Both the position numbers and the translations under genes were made by a program. Below the pieces are notes generated by a model. The model ran no database searches and was not told the origin of the DNA. It was given only the letters and a program-made list of their open reading frames with translations. A stretch of 64,000 nt of DNA from Symbiodinium natans (Eukaryota; Sar; Dinophyceae; Suessiales; Symbiodiniaceae). Shown here in pieces: positions 41,641 through 53,400 of the stretch (the stretch's first letter is position 1; each line of letters opens with the position of its first letter). The stretch is taken from the NCBI GenBank assembly GCA_905221605.1, contig CAJNDS010001768.1, positions 408,616 to 472,615 of the forward strand. The letters are read 5' to 3'.

Positions 41641-44517
41641 CTTCGAGTCCACAGCCAAGCGGCTTTTAGGGGTGTTGAGGGTGTTTAGGGTTTAAGGTCG
41701 GAGTCGGAACCCTCAACCGACCCTAACCCTAAACCCTAAACTTTAAACCCTAAACCCTAAACCCTAAACCCTAAACCGGTTTGGGGGTTTGCCTGCTCTG
41801 GCACGGGCTTGCACCAGATCATCTGCAGGTAGTGGGAGAGCAAGGCCGGCCACCTTAGGGGGGTTTGGTGTTTAGGGTTTAGGGTTTAGGGTTTAGGGTT
41901 TCGGGTTTCGGGTTTCGGGTTTAGGGTTTCGCGTTTCGGGTTTAGGGTTTAGGGTTGAAAATTTAGGGATGGTAAATAGGGCTTAGGGTTTCGGGTTTAG
42001 GGTTTCAGGTTTAGGGTTTAGGGCTCAGGGCTCAGCGTTTAGTGCTTTAAGGCTACTCTTTGGATTCCAGGTTGGGGGACTTGGAGTTTAGCGAGGTATG
42101 GCCGATACCTGAGAAAAGTACATTTCAGTGTGTATCATCCCGACAAAATAAGCCTCTAAACTTTAACCCTACATATCCCCTTGGAGCAGTAAACAACAGA
42201 ATCGTGAATCTTTCTCATGTTTGATGCAAACAAACAAACATGAAACCTCATTCTTCAACACCTACACCCTAAACCCTGAATCCTAAATCTTGAAATTAAA
42301 TCTGGAATCGTAATCCCTAAGCCAACCCTAAACTTTAAGCCCTAAACCCTAAAACTAATGCCCAAATACTCAATCCAGAAATTCTGTTGAGTGAATGGCG
42401 CAGGCAGCCTGAAGGGACTCCATATAAAGTCGGCTTCATAGGACACCCAATACATAGGCACTCACAAAGATTTATAAGGAACCCTGTATATCAGCAATAA
42501 CAGGAAACAAACATGAACCTGCCGCCCCTTACTAGGCAATGAAGGAATTGGGCACGTTATATTTCTATCCCCCTATAGATACCCTTTCCAGGGATTCTAT
42601 ATAGGGTACCCAATGCCCTCACCAGAAACACACAAACCCTAAACCCTAAACCCTAAACCCTGCGGGGTTCCCCATGTTAGGAAGTCTTGGGAACTCTTAA
42701 ACTAAACGAGTCGCTGGATGGTCTCAGGGAGTTCTTGGGATCGGGCTTAGGGGAGCTTAAGGGAGCTCGAGGAAGTTCAAGAGAGTATAGGGTTTAGGGT
42801 TTAGGGTTTAGGGTTTAGGGTTTAGGGTTTAGGGTTTAGGGTTTAGGGTTTAGGGTTCCTAAAACCCTGTTGTGCCAAATGCTGTTGATGATCTGAGGGT
42901 TACGTCACGTGCGACGGACGAGCCGCCGATAGCGATACAGAAGCTCCGAGCGCCGACCTCACGATGTCGCTCGCGCTGTCGTCGACGGAGGTGAGGGTTT
43001 AGGGTTTAGGGTTTAGGGTGTAGGGTTTAGGGTTTAGGGTTTCGGGTTTTAGGGTTTGGGGTTTAGGGGTTTACACGACGCAGTTGCCTCCTGACGACCT
43101 TGACCAGGAAGCAGTCTCGAGTTGTGAAGGACTCGCAGATTCGGCTGCGCGCCGAACCACAGGGGGAGCTTTCGGTGACCCACGTTCGATCACTAGACCC
43201 AAGAGCAACCTAGAAATAAGAGGGTAGCCTTTTTTCGGTTTCAAGGGAATTATAAGGGAACCTAAACCCCCCAAAAAATGAATAACCCCTCAAGTGCACT
43301 ACTGCGGTGTAGCTTAGGGGATTTGGGCTTGAGGGATTTAGGGTTAACCCTGAACCCTAAACCCGAAGCCCCAGACCCTGAAATTTTAGCGGGGGTCTGG
43401 GGGGTTTGGGGGGGGGGGACGTTGCCTGGACGCAAGAACTCTAAACCCAAAACCCTTAACCCTGACTTCAGGCTCAGAAAGGGCAGAGGCTTGAGGCTTG
43501 AACGCGGATCCCTAGGGTTTAGGGCTTAGAGTTTAGGGGGAACCCTATTCGTCGCCAAGCGACATGTTGATCAAAGTGACCCAGATCACCTCGGACTCGT
43601 CAAGAGTGCTTGCGCGACCAGGTTTGTGGCGCAGACTTGGCCCTCACGAAGGCTTCCTAGAGTTTTTGGGTTGAGACGTTCAGTTCTAGGAGGGGACGAA
43701 GACTGTGCACGAACGCCGTGGAGTGAACGTAGAAATTAGGGCCCTTAGCATCCCTAAACCCTAAACCCTGCATACGACACCCTCAACCCTAAACCCGAAA
43801 CCCCGAAACATCCCCAAATCCCACACACGACTATCCCCTAAACCCCCAAAGGTTCTTACCACTTCGGACCTTGGCCCGTAGTGCAGGGACACTCTAGACC
43901 CCAAACTCTCAGAACCACTAAAAGCCCTAGAGCCCGAAACCCAAAACCCTAAGCCCACACAGTGCATGCGAGCCACTGGAGTGCACTGGTGTAGCAGCCT
44001 CCGTGGTGAAGGCAAGCTCGTGAACAAGCCGAAGTCCAGCTGGTCCTTGGCAAGTGTCCCTGAACCCGAAGCCGAGACCCTGAAGGGTTTAAGGTTTAGG
44101 GTGATTGGGTTTAGGGTTTGGGGTTTGGGGTTTGGGGTTTGGGGTTTAGGGATTAGGGTTTAGGGTTTAGGGTTTAGGGTTTAGGACATCCCAAAACGAC
44201 AACCCACCACAGTTGGCCTTATATCGAAAGCCTTGTGTCTGTAGCAAGTTGTACTCACGACCCATGTCCGAAGCGTTCCAAACCCTTGGAATTTAAAGTA
44301 CGATTCCCCATGGCGTGCCCTAAAAGGTTCACCCCCCATCTTCTTTCCCCTGGCAACCGGCAGCATGTCATGATGCTTCTGGAATGGACGAGCTCCACAG
44401 CCGATGGCGCCGTGCGTACTCCACACCAACCCTAAACCCTAAACCCTAAACCCTAAACCCTAAACCCTAAGCCCTAAGCCCTAAGCCCTAAGCCCTAAAC
44501 CCTGAACAGGTTCTTAC
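41641..44517. repeat. Telomere-repeat mosaic with possible exons
   Basis: Arrays at 41740-41780 (CCCTAAA), 41873-42010 (TTTAGGG and TTTCGGG), 42785-42860, 42994-43060 and 44430-44505. A short piece at 41790-41870 reads VAGLALPLPADDLVQARA on the minus strand and may be an exon. 42060-42640 is a lower-copy stretch in which I recognise nothing. A family E repeat lies at 43196-43290. Confidence 0.6.
43548..43619 (-). CDS. Possible exon, unknown
   Basis: The minus strand reads STLDESEVIWVTLINMSLGD in a GC-rich piece ending at a TTTAGGG-type array. It is open and hydrophilic/hydrophobic balanced, but no homology is recognised and no junction was verified. Confidence 0.3.
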
Positions 44518-44669
44518 CGTTTTCCCCTGCCCTCGTCGCCGTGGAAATGAGGCCGAAGGTCTGGCTCTGAAAAGGCAGTGGGGTCCACGTTCTGGTATCT
44601 CTGCCAAAACAGCCCCAAGAAAGTTGGGCTGTGCTTCCGCCACAACACATCACTGCCATCAGCATCGCC
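44518..44669 (-). CDS. Exon with canonical GTAAGA donor, unknown protein
   Basis: The minus strand reads GDADGSDVLWRKHSPTFLGL, then FWQRYQNVDPTAFSEPDLR and PHFHGDEGRGK, then GTAAGA. This is one of the few clearly canonical donors in the window. The PHFHGDEGRGK ending recalls a protein repeated widely in dinoflagellate genomes, possibly mobile-element related, but I cannot name it. Flanked by a CTTAGGG-type array on one side and CCTAAGCC units on the other. Confidence 0.5.
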
Positions 44670-44769
44670 AGGGTTTAGGGCTTAGGGCTTAGGGGTTTAG
44701 GGCTCAGGGCTCAGGGCTCAGGGCTTAGGGTTTAGGGTTTAGGATTTAGGGTTTAGGGTCCACCCTTCA

Positions 44770-44903
44770 ACTTGGTATCCCAGTAGCCATATTAGATAAG
44801 GGCATCCTTTTTCAGGTTGGGTACTTTCTACTTAAAGCAACCCTCACTTAAAGCAACCCTCGAACCCAAAATGGGGAAAAAGGGTACTGCTGGGCTACCA
44901 AGT
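44770..44903. mobile_element. Family B inverted-repeat element
   Basis: 134 bp, ACTTGGTATCCCAGTAGCC at the left and GCTGGGCTACCAAGT at the right, with an internal direct repeat ACTTAAAGCAACCCTC. On the minus strand TGA is found just outside both ends (one base offset on one side). Confidence 0.7.
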
Positions 44904-45112
44904 CAGCCTCGAAGCCTCAACCCCAGCCGTCGAGAGGCCTAAGCCCCAAAATCTGCGGTTCAGGGTTTAGGGTTAAGGGTTGAAGGTCCAGGGTTTGGGG
45001 CGACCCCTTCCCTAACCAAAACGCACTAACTATGGGCGGTAACCTCAAAACGGCCAGTCAAGAAACCCTAAACGCTAAGACCCCAAAACCTCAAACCTCT
45101 AAAGCTCTATGC

Positions 45113-45224
45113 ACTCGGTAGCCCATTAACCATATTGTGATAAGGGCACCCTTTTTTTGGCTGGCTACTTTATAAGGGAACCCAGAGCAAAAAAAGGTTA
45201 AAGGGTACCACTGGGCTACCAAGT
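45113..45224. mobile_element. Family B inverted-repeat element
   Basis: 112 bp, ACTCGGTAGCCCA at the left and ACTGGGCTACCAAGT at the right; interior GATAAGGGCACCC...TTATAAGGGAACCC. A half copy with the same interior lies at 610-690, and another right end is at 14180-14197. Confidence 0.75.
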
Positions 45225-45439
45225 AGAAGACCTCACCTCTGTCGGAGTACTGCAGGGTTCATCCCTGGCCGCAATTCATTGGCCAGAAAACAACCCTGAA
45301 GCCTCATACAAGACCCTCAATTCTACCAGTTCATGGTTGGGACAGGATGAAAAAAATGTAAACTGTCATTCCTTACTGGGTTTAAGTACCCTGAAAGGTA
45401 ACATGTTACCCAACTATGAGACAAAGTCTAAGCCTCGGA

Positions 45440-46200
45440 AGCCCTGAGCTCCTAAACCTAAAACCCTAAAACCCTAAAAGCCCTAAAACCTGCAAAAAAC
45501 CCTACAGGACAAAGACCTCAAAACACACCAAAACTTAAAACACCCTGAAGCACTAAGACCAAAAACTCGAACCACGAACCCTAAAAGCCCCCAAAAACCC
45601 GCAGAGCCCAAGGCCACCCAAGACTCAAGGTCTAACTGGTCTTACTAAACCCTAACAACCCTACAAAACCCTAAGTCCTTAAAACCCTGGAAAACCCCCA
45701 AGGCAGTGAGTCCACAAAGCCACCAAGATTCAAGGTCTAACTGCGCCTAAACCCTAAACACACCACAACAAACCCCATCAAGACTCAAGGTCTTACTGGG
45801 CCTAAACCCCAGAACCCCTACAAAAACCCTAAACCTAACAGCCCTGGGAAAACCCCAAAGGCACTAAGACCCCAAAGCCAGCAAGACTCATGCCCTAAAA
45901 CCCTCAAAACCTTGAAAGCCCTAAAAAAACTAAAAACCTCAAAAACCCTAAAAACCCAAAAGCCCCCAAGAAGACAGAAAAAAACCTAAAAGCCCCACAA
46001 AACCGAAGACCCCAAAGCCACTGGGCCACCAAGGCTCAAGGTCTGGCTGGGCTTTTCCTTAAAACCCTAAACCCTAAACCCTAAACCCCGAACCCCAAAC
46101 CCCAAACCCCAAACCCCAAACCCTAAACCCTAAACCCTAATTCCGAACCCCAAAACCACCAAGGCTCCAGGTCTAGCTGGGCCTGGGCCCCCTCGTTGGT
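45440..46200. repeat. Degenerate minisatellite based on telomere-like and CAAGGTCTAACTGG units
   Basis: The phrase CCACCAAGACTCAAGGTC followed by TAACTGGGCC and then CCTAAACCCTA-like sequence recurs at about 45610, 45720, 45778, 46015 and 46150. The units are 60-130 bp and diverged. The last unit adjoins a probable exon, so the repeated phrase may be an intron border. Confidence 0.6.
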
Positions 46201-46236
46201 CCGCACCTCCGTCGCCGCATCCTGGCTGATGAGGGT
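46150..46236 (-). CDS. Probable exon, unknown
   Basis: The minus strand reads QTLISQDAATEVRTNEGAQ between a TTTAGGG array and the minisatellite, with CAG before and an AG/GC junction after. No domain recognised. Confidence 0.35.
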
Positions 46237-46914
46237 CTGGGGTTTAGGGTTTAGGGTTTAGGGTTTCGGGTTTGGGGGTTGGGGTTTGGGGTTTAGGGTT
46301 TAGGGTTTAGGATTTCAGGGGCTTGGGCTTCAGAACTTAGGATTTGGGACTCAGGCTTAAAAAAAAACCCAACAACTTGAATGAACCCCGAGAACAACCC
46401 AAAAACCCTAAACTCTAAACCCTAATTAAACCCTAACCCTAAAACCCTCCAAGATGTACGTTTTCTAAGGGGGACCCAGCATTGGGAACCACCGAACAAA
46501 CCCTAAGCCCTCAACCCTAAACCCCTCAACCCTGAACCCCTAAACCCCTAAACCCCTAAACCCTAAACCCCTAAGCCCCCAAACCCTAACCCTTGCATCT
46601 TCCCTCCAACTGGAATCTGTGCCATCTGGCAATGGTCCGTCCTTTCCCAGGCATGGAGTTATGGTCTCCATTGCCAGGCAAAGGTAAGGTGAAACATCTG
46701 GATCTCATCATACAGGCAAACCCAAAACCCTGAACCCTGAACCCTAAACCCTAAACCCTCAACCTAAACCCTAAGCTGCAGAAGGTAAGCCAGCAAACCG
46801 TGATGCTTTGACGTGTTTTGGCAAAGGGCAGGACAGGAAAACACGGCCTACTGTGGGGACTCCACCGCTTGTTGAGTCTTTGCGCATCTTGGGTGGCCTT
46901 TGCAGTCTTAAGGA

Positions 46915-47019
46915 TCAGGCTTCTTGCCTTTCTTTTCGGCATCCTGCCGCCTCTGGGGAAATCTTGACCTCAGCTTCTGCCTCGACATCCACGTGGACTC
47001 CCTCGTTCTCGTCTGCCAT
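46915..47019 (-). CDS. Possible first exon, acidic N-terminus
   Basis: ATG at 47019 opens MADENEGVHVDVEAEAEVKI and ends at a TGA after 34 codons; another minus frame continues as MPKRKARSLILK. A splice junction or indel between them is possible. Coding-like composition only. Confidence 0.3.
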   Translation of the reverse strand: MADENEGVHVDVEAEAEVKISPEAAGCRKERQEA

Positions 47020-47089
47020 GGCTCCGAAAATGTTCTTTAAGTAGATCCTCTTAAACCCCATTTTGGATATACATGTATATGCGCGGTCT

Positions 47090-48595
47090 ATAGAATTTCT
47101 AGGGTTTAGGGTTTAGGGTTTAGGGTTTAGGGTTTGGGGTTTAGGGTTTAGGGTTTAGGTTGTAGGGTTTAGGGTAAGATGGGATATGCGGACTACAATG
47201 GGGTTTCTAGGGGGATAAGAAGTAGACTTGATAAGTCAAAAGAGCTTCCAAGTAAGGGTAGGGTTCAGGGTTTAGGCCGGCAGGCTGCCCGAAAGTCCTA
47301 CCGAAAAACATTGAGTCACGAAGCCCACTCTGAGCTCGGGTATCCTTTCAGCCAAAGATGGTAAGCAAAAGGGGTTTTGGGATTAGGGTTAGGGTTGAGG
47401 GCTGAGAGTTGAGGGAGTTCACTTTCTTCCTGAACACTCCCCCAAACCCTAAACCCTAAACCCTAAACCCTAGAGCTCAACCTGGGACTCACAAGCACTT
47501 TTTTTTGGGAAGTAAGATCCCTGCCCTGGCTGGAGGAGCCTAAGGGTGGCACCCAACACGATCCAACATCTAGGGTTCAGGGTTGAGGGTTTAGGGTATA
47601 GGGTTTAGGGTTTAGGGTTTAGGGTTTAGGGTTTAGGGTTTAGGGTTTAGGGTTTAGGGTTTAGGGTTTAGGGTTTAGGGTTTAGGGTTTGGGGCTTGGG
47701 GCTTGGGGTTTGGGGTTTGGGGCTTGGGGTTCGGGGTCATCTGGGGCTTAGTTCCACACGGGGTTTTGCTCTGAAGTGCGGCCCCTTTTGGGGCGACTTC
47801 CTTCATTGGGAACCCTGGGTGCCATTCAACTAGAACAACTTGTAAACCAAGCCGAAGGTTAGGGTTTAGGGTTTAGGGTTTAGGGTTTAGGGTTTAGGGT
47901 TTAGGGTTTAGGGTTTAGGGTTTAGGGTTTAGGGTTTAGGGTTTAGGGTTTAGGGTTTAGGGTTTAGGGTTTAGGGTTTAGGGTTTTGGGGTTTAGGGTT
48001 TTAGGGTTTAGGGTTTAGGGTTTAGGGTTTAGGGTTTTAGGGTTTTAGGGTTTAGGGTTTAGGGTTTAGGGTTTAGGGTTTAGGGTTTAGGGTCTAGGGT
48101 CTAGGGTCTAGGGTTTAGGGTTTAGGGTTTAGGGTTTAGGGTTTAGGGTTTAGGGTCTAGGGTTTATTTAGGGTTTACGACATGTCCTGGCCTTGCCGAT
48201 GTGGACAGCAACCTTGTCATCTTCTCTCCTGGCTCTGAAAGGCTTCTTTCTGCCTACCCCAACTCAATCCCTAAACCCTAAACCCTAAACCCTAAACCCT
48301 AAACCCTAAACCCTAAACCCTAAACCCTAAACCCTAAACCCTAAACCCTAAACCCTAAACCCTAAACCCTAAACCCTAAACCCTAAACCCCAACTCCTAA
48401 AACATAGACCCGTCAGCTGCCCTACTGGTGACAGTGTTCGAGTCACATGTACATGCATATGTGTGACACAGGAAATATATAACGGAAGATAGCACAACCA
48501 CAGCCCACAAGCTAGACACGACACCATGACATAAATGTCAATAAGCAAAAGACAGACGATAAACATGATCATAGATGCCCCTAGACCCTAAACCC
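47090..48595. repeat. Dense TTTAGGG/CCCTAAA arrays
   Basis: Long TTTAGGG arrays at 47101-47176, 47586-47690 and 47864-48175 (the longest in the window, with TTTTAGGG and TCTAGGG interruptions), then a CCCTAAA array at 48270-48390. A short GC-rich piece at 48185-48262 reads KKPFRARREDDKVAVHIGKA on the minus strand and may be an exon. Nothing else recognised. Confidence 0.85.
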
Positions 48596-48601
48596 TAAAA
48601 T

Positions 48602-48707
48602 GGATCTGCCACTGCACCCATAGATGTGCTTCTGAGTAATGGTGCCTCAGCCGCGCGCACGCCCCCGAGACCAAAGTCTGAAAGCTGATGTTGTCGACCT
48701 TCGCCAT
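48602..48707 (-). CDS. Probable first exon, unknown protein
   Basis: ATG at 48707 opens MAKVDNISFQTLVSGACARL followed by RHHYSEAHLWVQWQ, then CCCTAAA repeats. The composition is convincingly coding, and the exon is enclosed by inverted telomere-like arrays. No domain recognised. Confidence 0.45.
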
Positions 48708-48944
48708 GGTTTAGGGTCTAGAGTTTAGGGCTAATGGTCGACCTCAGCGGGTTTTACCAGCTGTTCAGCGTGATAAATGCGAACCTTATTCGAAGGGCTT
48801 TTGGGGCTTTAATTTCCAGACCTATTGCTATGCTCAGTCAGTGCTGTAGGGCTGGAGAGGAACTTTCTTATCCGGGGCTTCTTGCAGGCTTGAGGGCCTC
48901 CCTTTTGCAACCCTAAACCCTAAACCCTAAGTTCTAAGCCCTAA

Positions 48945-49013
48945 GCAAAGCACAAAGCCCAAAGCCCAAAGCCCAAAGCCCAAAGCCCAAAGCCCAAAGC
49001 CCAAAGCCCAAAG
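48945..49013. repeat. Homogeneous CAAAGCC variant array
   Basis: About nine perfect copies of AAAGCCC, a two-base variant of AAACCCT, next to ordinary arrays on both sides and inverted relative to the TTTAGGG array that follows. Confidence 0.9.
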
Positions 49014-49984
49014 TTTAGGGTTTAGGGTTTAGGGTTTAGGGCTTGGGGTTTAGGGCTTGGGGTTTAGGGTTTCGGGTTTCGGGTTTAGGGGGGCCCGAAG
49101 TCAGCATGTCAGGCGCTGATCGGCCGTGACGCTCGAGTCAGAATCAAAATGCCGATGCATCGGCCACACTCTCGAGGCATCACTGCAGTGGCCACCTCTC
49201 TCTGGGTCCCCAGAGAACAATGTGGCCATTCTTTGTCACAGCTGCAGAGCTATACTTGCAAGACCCGAAACCCTAAACCCTAAACCCTAAGCCCTAAACC
49301 CTAAGTCGAGCTCTCTACTGGCACGTTAAGGTTTAGGGTCTAGGGCTTCGGGTTTGGGGTTGGGAGGGGTAGGGTTTAGGGTTGAGGGGCTTGAAGTTAT
49401 GCACTCCGATAAGCTTGAGCTGCTGCCGGGTTTAGGGTTTAGGGTTTAGGGTTTAGGGTTTAGGGTTTAGGGTTTAGGGTTTAGGCTTCAGGGCATAACC
49501 CTAGAACCCTATAACGCAGATAAAGGAACACCGGGTCCTGGCAGGGCAGGAGCTACAACCCTAGATTGCCCTAAGCCCTAAACCGTAAACCCTAAACCCT
49601 AAACCCTAAACCCTAAACCTAGTGCCTCGTGGAAGAGCGCCGTGCTGGAGAAGTAGTCGGCCACCTTTCGGGGTTTAGGGTTTAGGGTGTAGGGTGTAGG
49701 GTTTAGGGTTTCAGGATCTAAAGTTTAAAAGTTCAAAAGTTCTAAAGTTCAAAACTCTGAACCCTTCAACCTAGTAGGGTATAGTAGGGCTTGGCAAGGC
49801 TTGGGGTATAGGCTGTACTAAGCCCTAAACCCTAAAACCCTAAAACTCTAGAACCCGGGACCCTACAACCCTAAAATAACCCCAAAACCCGAAACCCTAA
49901 AACCTCAAAACCCCCGAAACCTAAACCACTAGATGGTTTAGGGATCCCGTCTTGAGGGTTCCTGTCACCCGGGGAAATCCGGCT
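49014..49984. repeat. Telomere-repeat mosaic before the copia element
   Basis: Arrays at 49014-49090, 49268-49305, 49430-49490, 49565-49620 and 49672-49712. A GC-rich piece at 49625-49672 reads KVADYFSSTALFHEA on the minus strand and may be an exon. 49100-49260 is unique sequence without a recognised gene. Confidence 0.6.
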
Positions 49985-49989
49985 ATAAC
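49985..49989. repeat. Target-site duplication of the copia element (ATAAC)
   Basis: ATAAC directly abuts the LTR here and again at 57642-57646 after the other LTR. This fixes the element ends exactly at TG...CA. Confidence 0.9.
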
Positions 49990-50125
49990 TGCGAAACGAG
50001 CGGAAACCTATTTTCTCCCACTCTTGCTTGTGCCTATAAAGGGCTTCGGTAAAGACACCTCTATACAACTGTACAAGGTACATGCTTTACCTAGAAAGTG
50101 GTGTGGGGTCAGCAACTTTCGCACA
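49990..50125 (-). repeat. 3' LTR of the copia element
   Basis: 136 bp, identical by reading to 57506-57641. The short terminal inverted repeat TGCGAAA/TTTCGCA sits just inside the ends. A TATAAAGG-type TATA sequence is present on the plus strand, but in transcription sense no obvious promoter is seen. Confidence 0.95.
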
Positions 50126-50133
50126 CCCTCCTT
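50126..50133 (-). other. Polypurine tract of the copia element
   Basis: On the minus strand AAGGAGGG lies immediately before the 3' LTR. Confidence 0.8.
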
Positions 50134-50187
50134 AAAGCATGTGCCTCTTGCTGCTCCCCGTTGGTCGCGCATTGGGCTCAAAATGCG

Positions 50188-50493
50188 TCACTCAATCTTG
50201 CCTTTAAAGCAATACTTGCAAACGGTGATACCTTGGACATCCGTGGCTTGGATCAGTCCGTGACACTTTGGATTTGCATGGAACTTTCGTCCCTTGCGAC
50301 TCACATAGAGCTTTGCATCTGGACACTTTTCACCCATGTAGATGAACACCTCTCGGTTTCCAAAATGGATACACTTACAGAGGCATGTGCACACCATCAC
50401 TGAGAGCGTGATGATGTTCAGAACCACACTGACTACTACGAAGAGCAACCATTGGGTTCCGGCGTCACCCGGTCCATGAGGAATGAGATCCAT
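50188..50493 (-). CDS. Small membrane-protein ORF downstream of pol in the copia element
   Basis: 101 residues from ATG at 50493, overlapping the last 29 bases of gag-pol in another frame and ending about 60 bp before the polypurine tract. Residues 13-40 form one strong hydrophobic helix (WLLFVVVSVVLNIITLSVMV) that ends in a cysteine cluster (CTCLCKC). The C-terminal half has spaced cysteines and histidines (HANPKCHG...VCKYCF), perhaps a small zinc site. Basic copia elements have no gene here; env-like third ORFs are known in some plant copia lineages. Function is unknown. It could be a captured host segment or chance, but its length and clean composition in an intact element favour a real product. 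Confidence 0.55.
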   Translation of the reverse strand: MDLIPHGPGDAGTQWLLFVVVSVVLNIITLSVMVCTCLCKCIHFGNREVFIYMGEKCPDAKLYVSRKGRKFHANPKCHGLIQATDVQGITVCKYCFKGKIE

Positions 50494-53400
50494 GAGGTGA
50501 CTCCCTCAGAGGCCGGTGTCTAGTAACAGCACTGACAAATTGCTTTATGTTCAGCTTTGAGCACTGCTGCGGCTGCCACTTTTTCCAAATGTTGACTGCT
50601 CCGATGGTTTGCATGCTGTTCTTTGTAACGTGCTTGTCAAGTCCTTGCTTGTCCAAGGTAACCAACCCGAGCATTTCGCGTGCTTCTTCCATCTCCTTTC
50701 CGGTTGTTAAGTGCTTCGTCAAAGCATTCGATGGGTTTTCCGTTCCTTTGATTTTCTGCACGATCACTCTTTTCTCTTTCACAAGCTCTTGAATGTAGAA
50801 ATGTCCCAGATCAACATGTCGCCTACTGTCACAAAACAGTCTTGGCACATCGATCGTCATGCCAAAGTCTTCCACACCTAAGTTCCGCACGAAAACTAGG
50901 TCCTGGGCGCACTGAGTTAGGGCTCTGACTTCTGCCTCTCCTGAGCTGGTCGCAGGAGTTCCTTGCTGACTCCGAGCAGAAGTTTCAACCACGGTCCCTC
51001 CTAGGACTATTGCCTGCCCACTGGTGCTCTTGCGGTCTTCTCTGTCACCTGCCCAGTCACTGTCGCAATACCCCTGCAGCGGAATCCCTGCAGCTGGTTC
51101 GAAGTCTTCACTCATCTTTGTCACATGTCCCACGTGCATGGTTCCCCTGAGATATCTACCTAACGTCTTGAGGTTTTGCATGTCACATTCCCTGGGATTC
51201 CTAATCCGCTTTGCAAGCTCCTTGCATGCGAATTTGATGTCGGGTCGATCCTGCGACAGGTAGGTAGCACTGCCTACACAGCTAGCGTAGATTTCTTTGG
51301 CTCTGCCCTCCAGAAGCTTGTCATCCTTTAGGTTGAGCTTCTTTCCCGGAACGGGGCTTGGCTTGGCGTCCTCTAGTCCTAGCATCCTAAGGATGTCAGT
51401 GGTATGCTTTTCGTTCGGCATCGTAACCACAGCTCCCTCCACCAGGATCTTCTTTCTGCCAAGAAATTCACTCGTGCTACTGCTTGCTGCGCCTGGCCAT
51501 TCAAGCTCACCCACTTTTAGCTTGCATCCGCACTTCGGCAGCTGAACTTTCAGCAGGTCATCCAGCAACTCTGCCGGTCCACAAACGTCGAAATCGTCTA
51601 TGTGGTGGATCAAAACGATCCCTGTTCGCACGCATCGAAAGACACATGCGTCTAGTGTCCCCCTGTGAAACTGATACACTCCCTTCGGGAGTTCCTTGGT
51701 CAAAATGGTTTCCAGACGATCTCTGTACTGCGCTGCCGCTGACTGCCTTCCATACAGATTTCCATCGATCTGCCACAGCACGCTTTCTTTCGGCACGTTC
51801 TTCATCTGCTCTTGCATTTCTGGGCTTGCTTTTGCGTACCACTCATCGTATTCCTCCAGCCATTCCTTTGGCGGCTTCATCATCACTGGTTGTCCTTTTG
51901 CATCTCCACCATCTTTCGCAATGAGGAAAGCCGAGCTAAGGTCGGCCTTGACTCTCGGCATCTTTGTCGTCAGCGAGTAAACCTCCAACAACTTCCTCGA
52001 GGTGGCGTGCGGCGTTGGACAGAAATTTGAAGGGTACTCTGAGTTGTGCTTCTCATTCGCTTCTTGCTTCTTCTTGAAGTCCTGACATGTGAGTCGTGAC
52101 TTTGCCACTCCTTCAGTGACCTTGTCAACCCACTTGTGGCCGAAAACCGTCAGGTCCTTTGTTATCTGTCTCCCATCTCTCGGTGTGAAGGCACCGTACA
52201 CCTCATTTAGCTTTCTCAGCTCTTCCTTTCTCGCTCTCTTCAACTCTTTCTCGTCAATCTGCAACGTGTCCAGGTAGTCCATGATGTTGCTCACCATTGT
52301 CTCGTTGAAGCAATCTTTGTTTTGCTTCAGCCACTTCTTGTACACACCCACATCTTCTTTTGGTAGGAGAGCACTACCCTCCAGCCAGGTCCCATGGTTA
52401 CTCACGCTGTCCACCATGTTCTGCGCTACATCTCCCGGCACGCTTGGCACATACATGCTCGTGTCGAGACTGTCTGTGCCCATGCTGGCATCAGGCGTAG
52501 CAATGTTGAACTGCTGCGTGCTAGCTGCAGCATTCCCGGTGTCACCCGGCGGCCGACTGGCCTGCGCAGGCTCCACCCTGGCTCTCTTGCTCTCTGGCTC
52601 TTGCAACGCAGCTTTCTCACTTTCCTTTCCTGCATCGTCTGCTGCTCTTGGCGCCGGCATTGGCACCACTATCGTCTCTGGCTTGAAGTCGTAGGTCTCT
52701 GCAGGCTCCAACTCCGGAACTGCTACACCCTTGCTCTCAGACCGTTCTTGCACTACCTTGCTTGTTGCAATGCCCAAGTACCTGTTCCAAGGCACTCCCT
52801 TTGCCTTGTCGAGTATCGCCGCTTCATATCTTGCACTTTCTGGTAACCTCCTCACGGTGCGGCATGTCTGCACCCCTGACTCTGTAAGCACCAAGTGCTC
52901 ATCTCCTGCAGCATTCTTTCCGGCATACACTCCGCGAATCCATCTTGGAGCTGCCTTGTCCTTTTGCTTCGGAAATTTTGCTAAGGCCACCTGTCCGAAT
53001 GTCATCATCTCACCCACATAGTCAAACCCATTGATGACTCTGAACGCCGTTGTCTTCGAGTGGTTGATGTGAAACCGTGCCACCGTCCACGCACTGTGTC
53101 GCACAATCCATGGAAACAAGACACTGTCACAGCCAATCTTGACTTTGTATTTCTCTGACACCTCCGCAAGCCATGTGCGAATCTTGCCTGCCAGAAAACC
53201 GTTGACCATCTCTCCATCTGCTAAGGACTGTGAGCTGTATCGCGGTGATCTCCGCAGAGTAACGGTGTCACCCATTTCCTTCTGCACCCTTTCATATATC
53301 TTGTTCAGAGCGCTTTCTTGGTCGAAATGGATTACTACCTTGTCCCACTTCAGATCCTTGATCCAGCTGATCATTGCCTTGCTTGCGTAGTCCACGCTGG

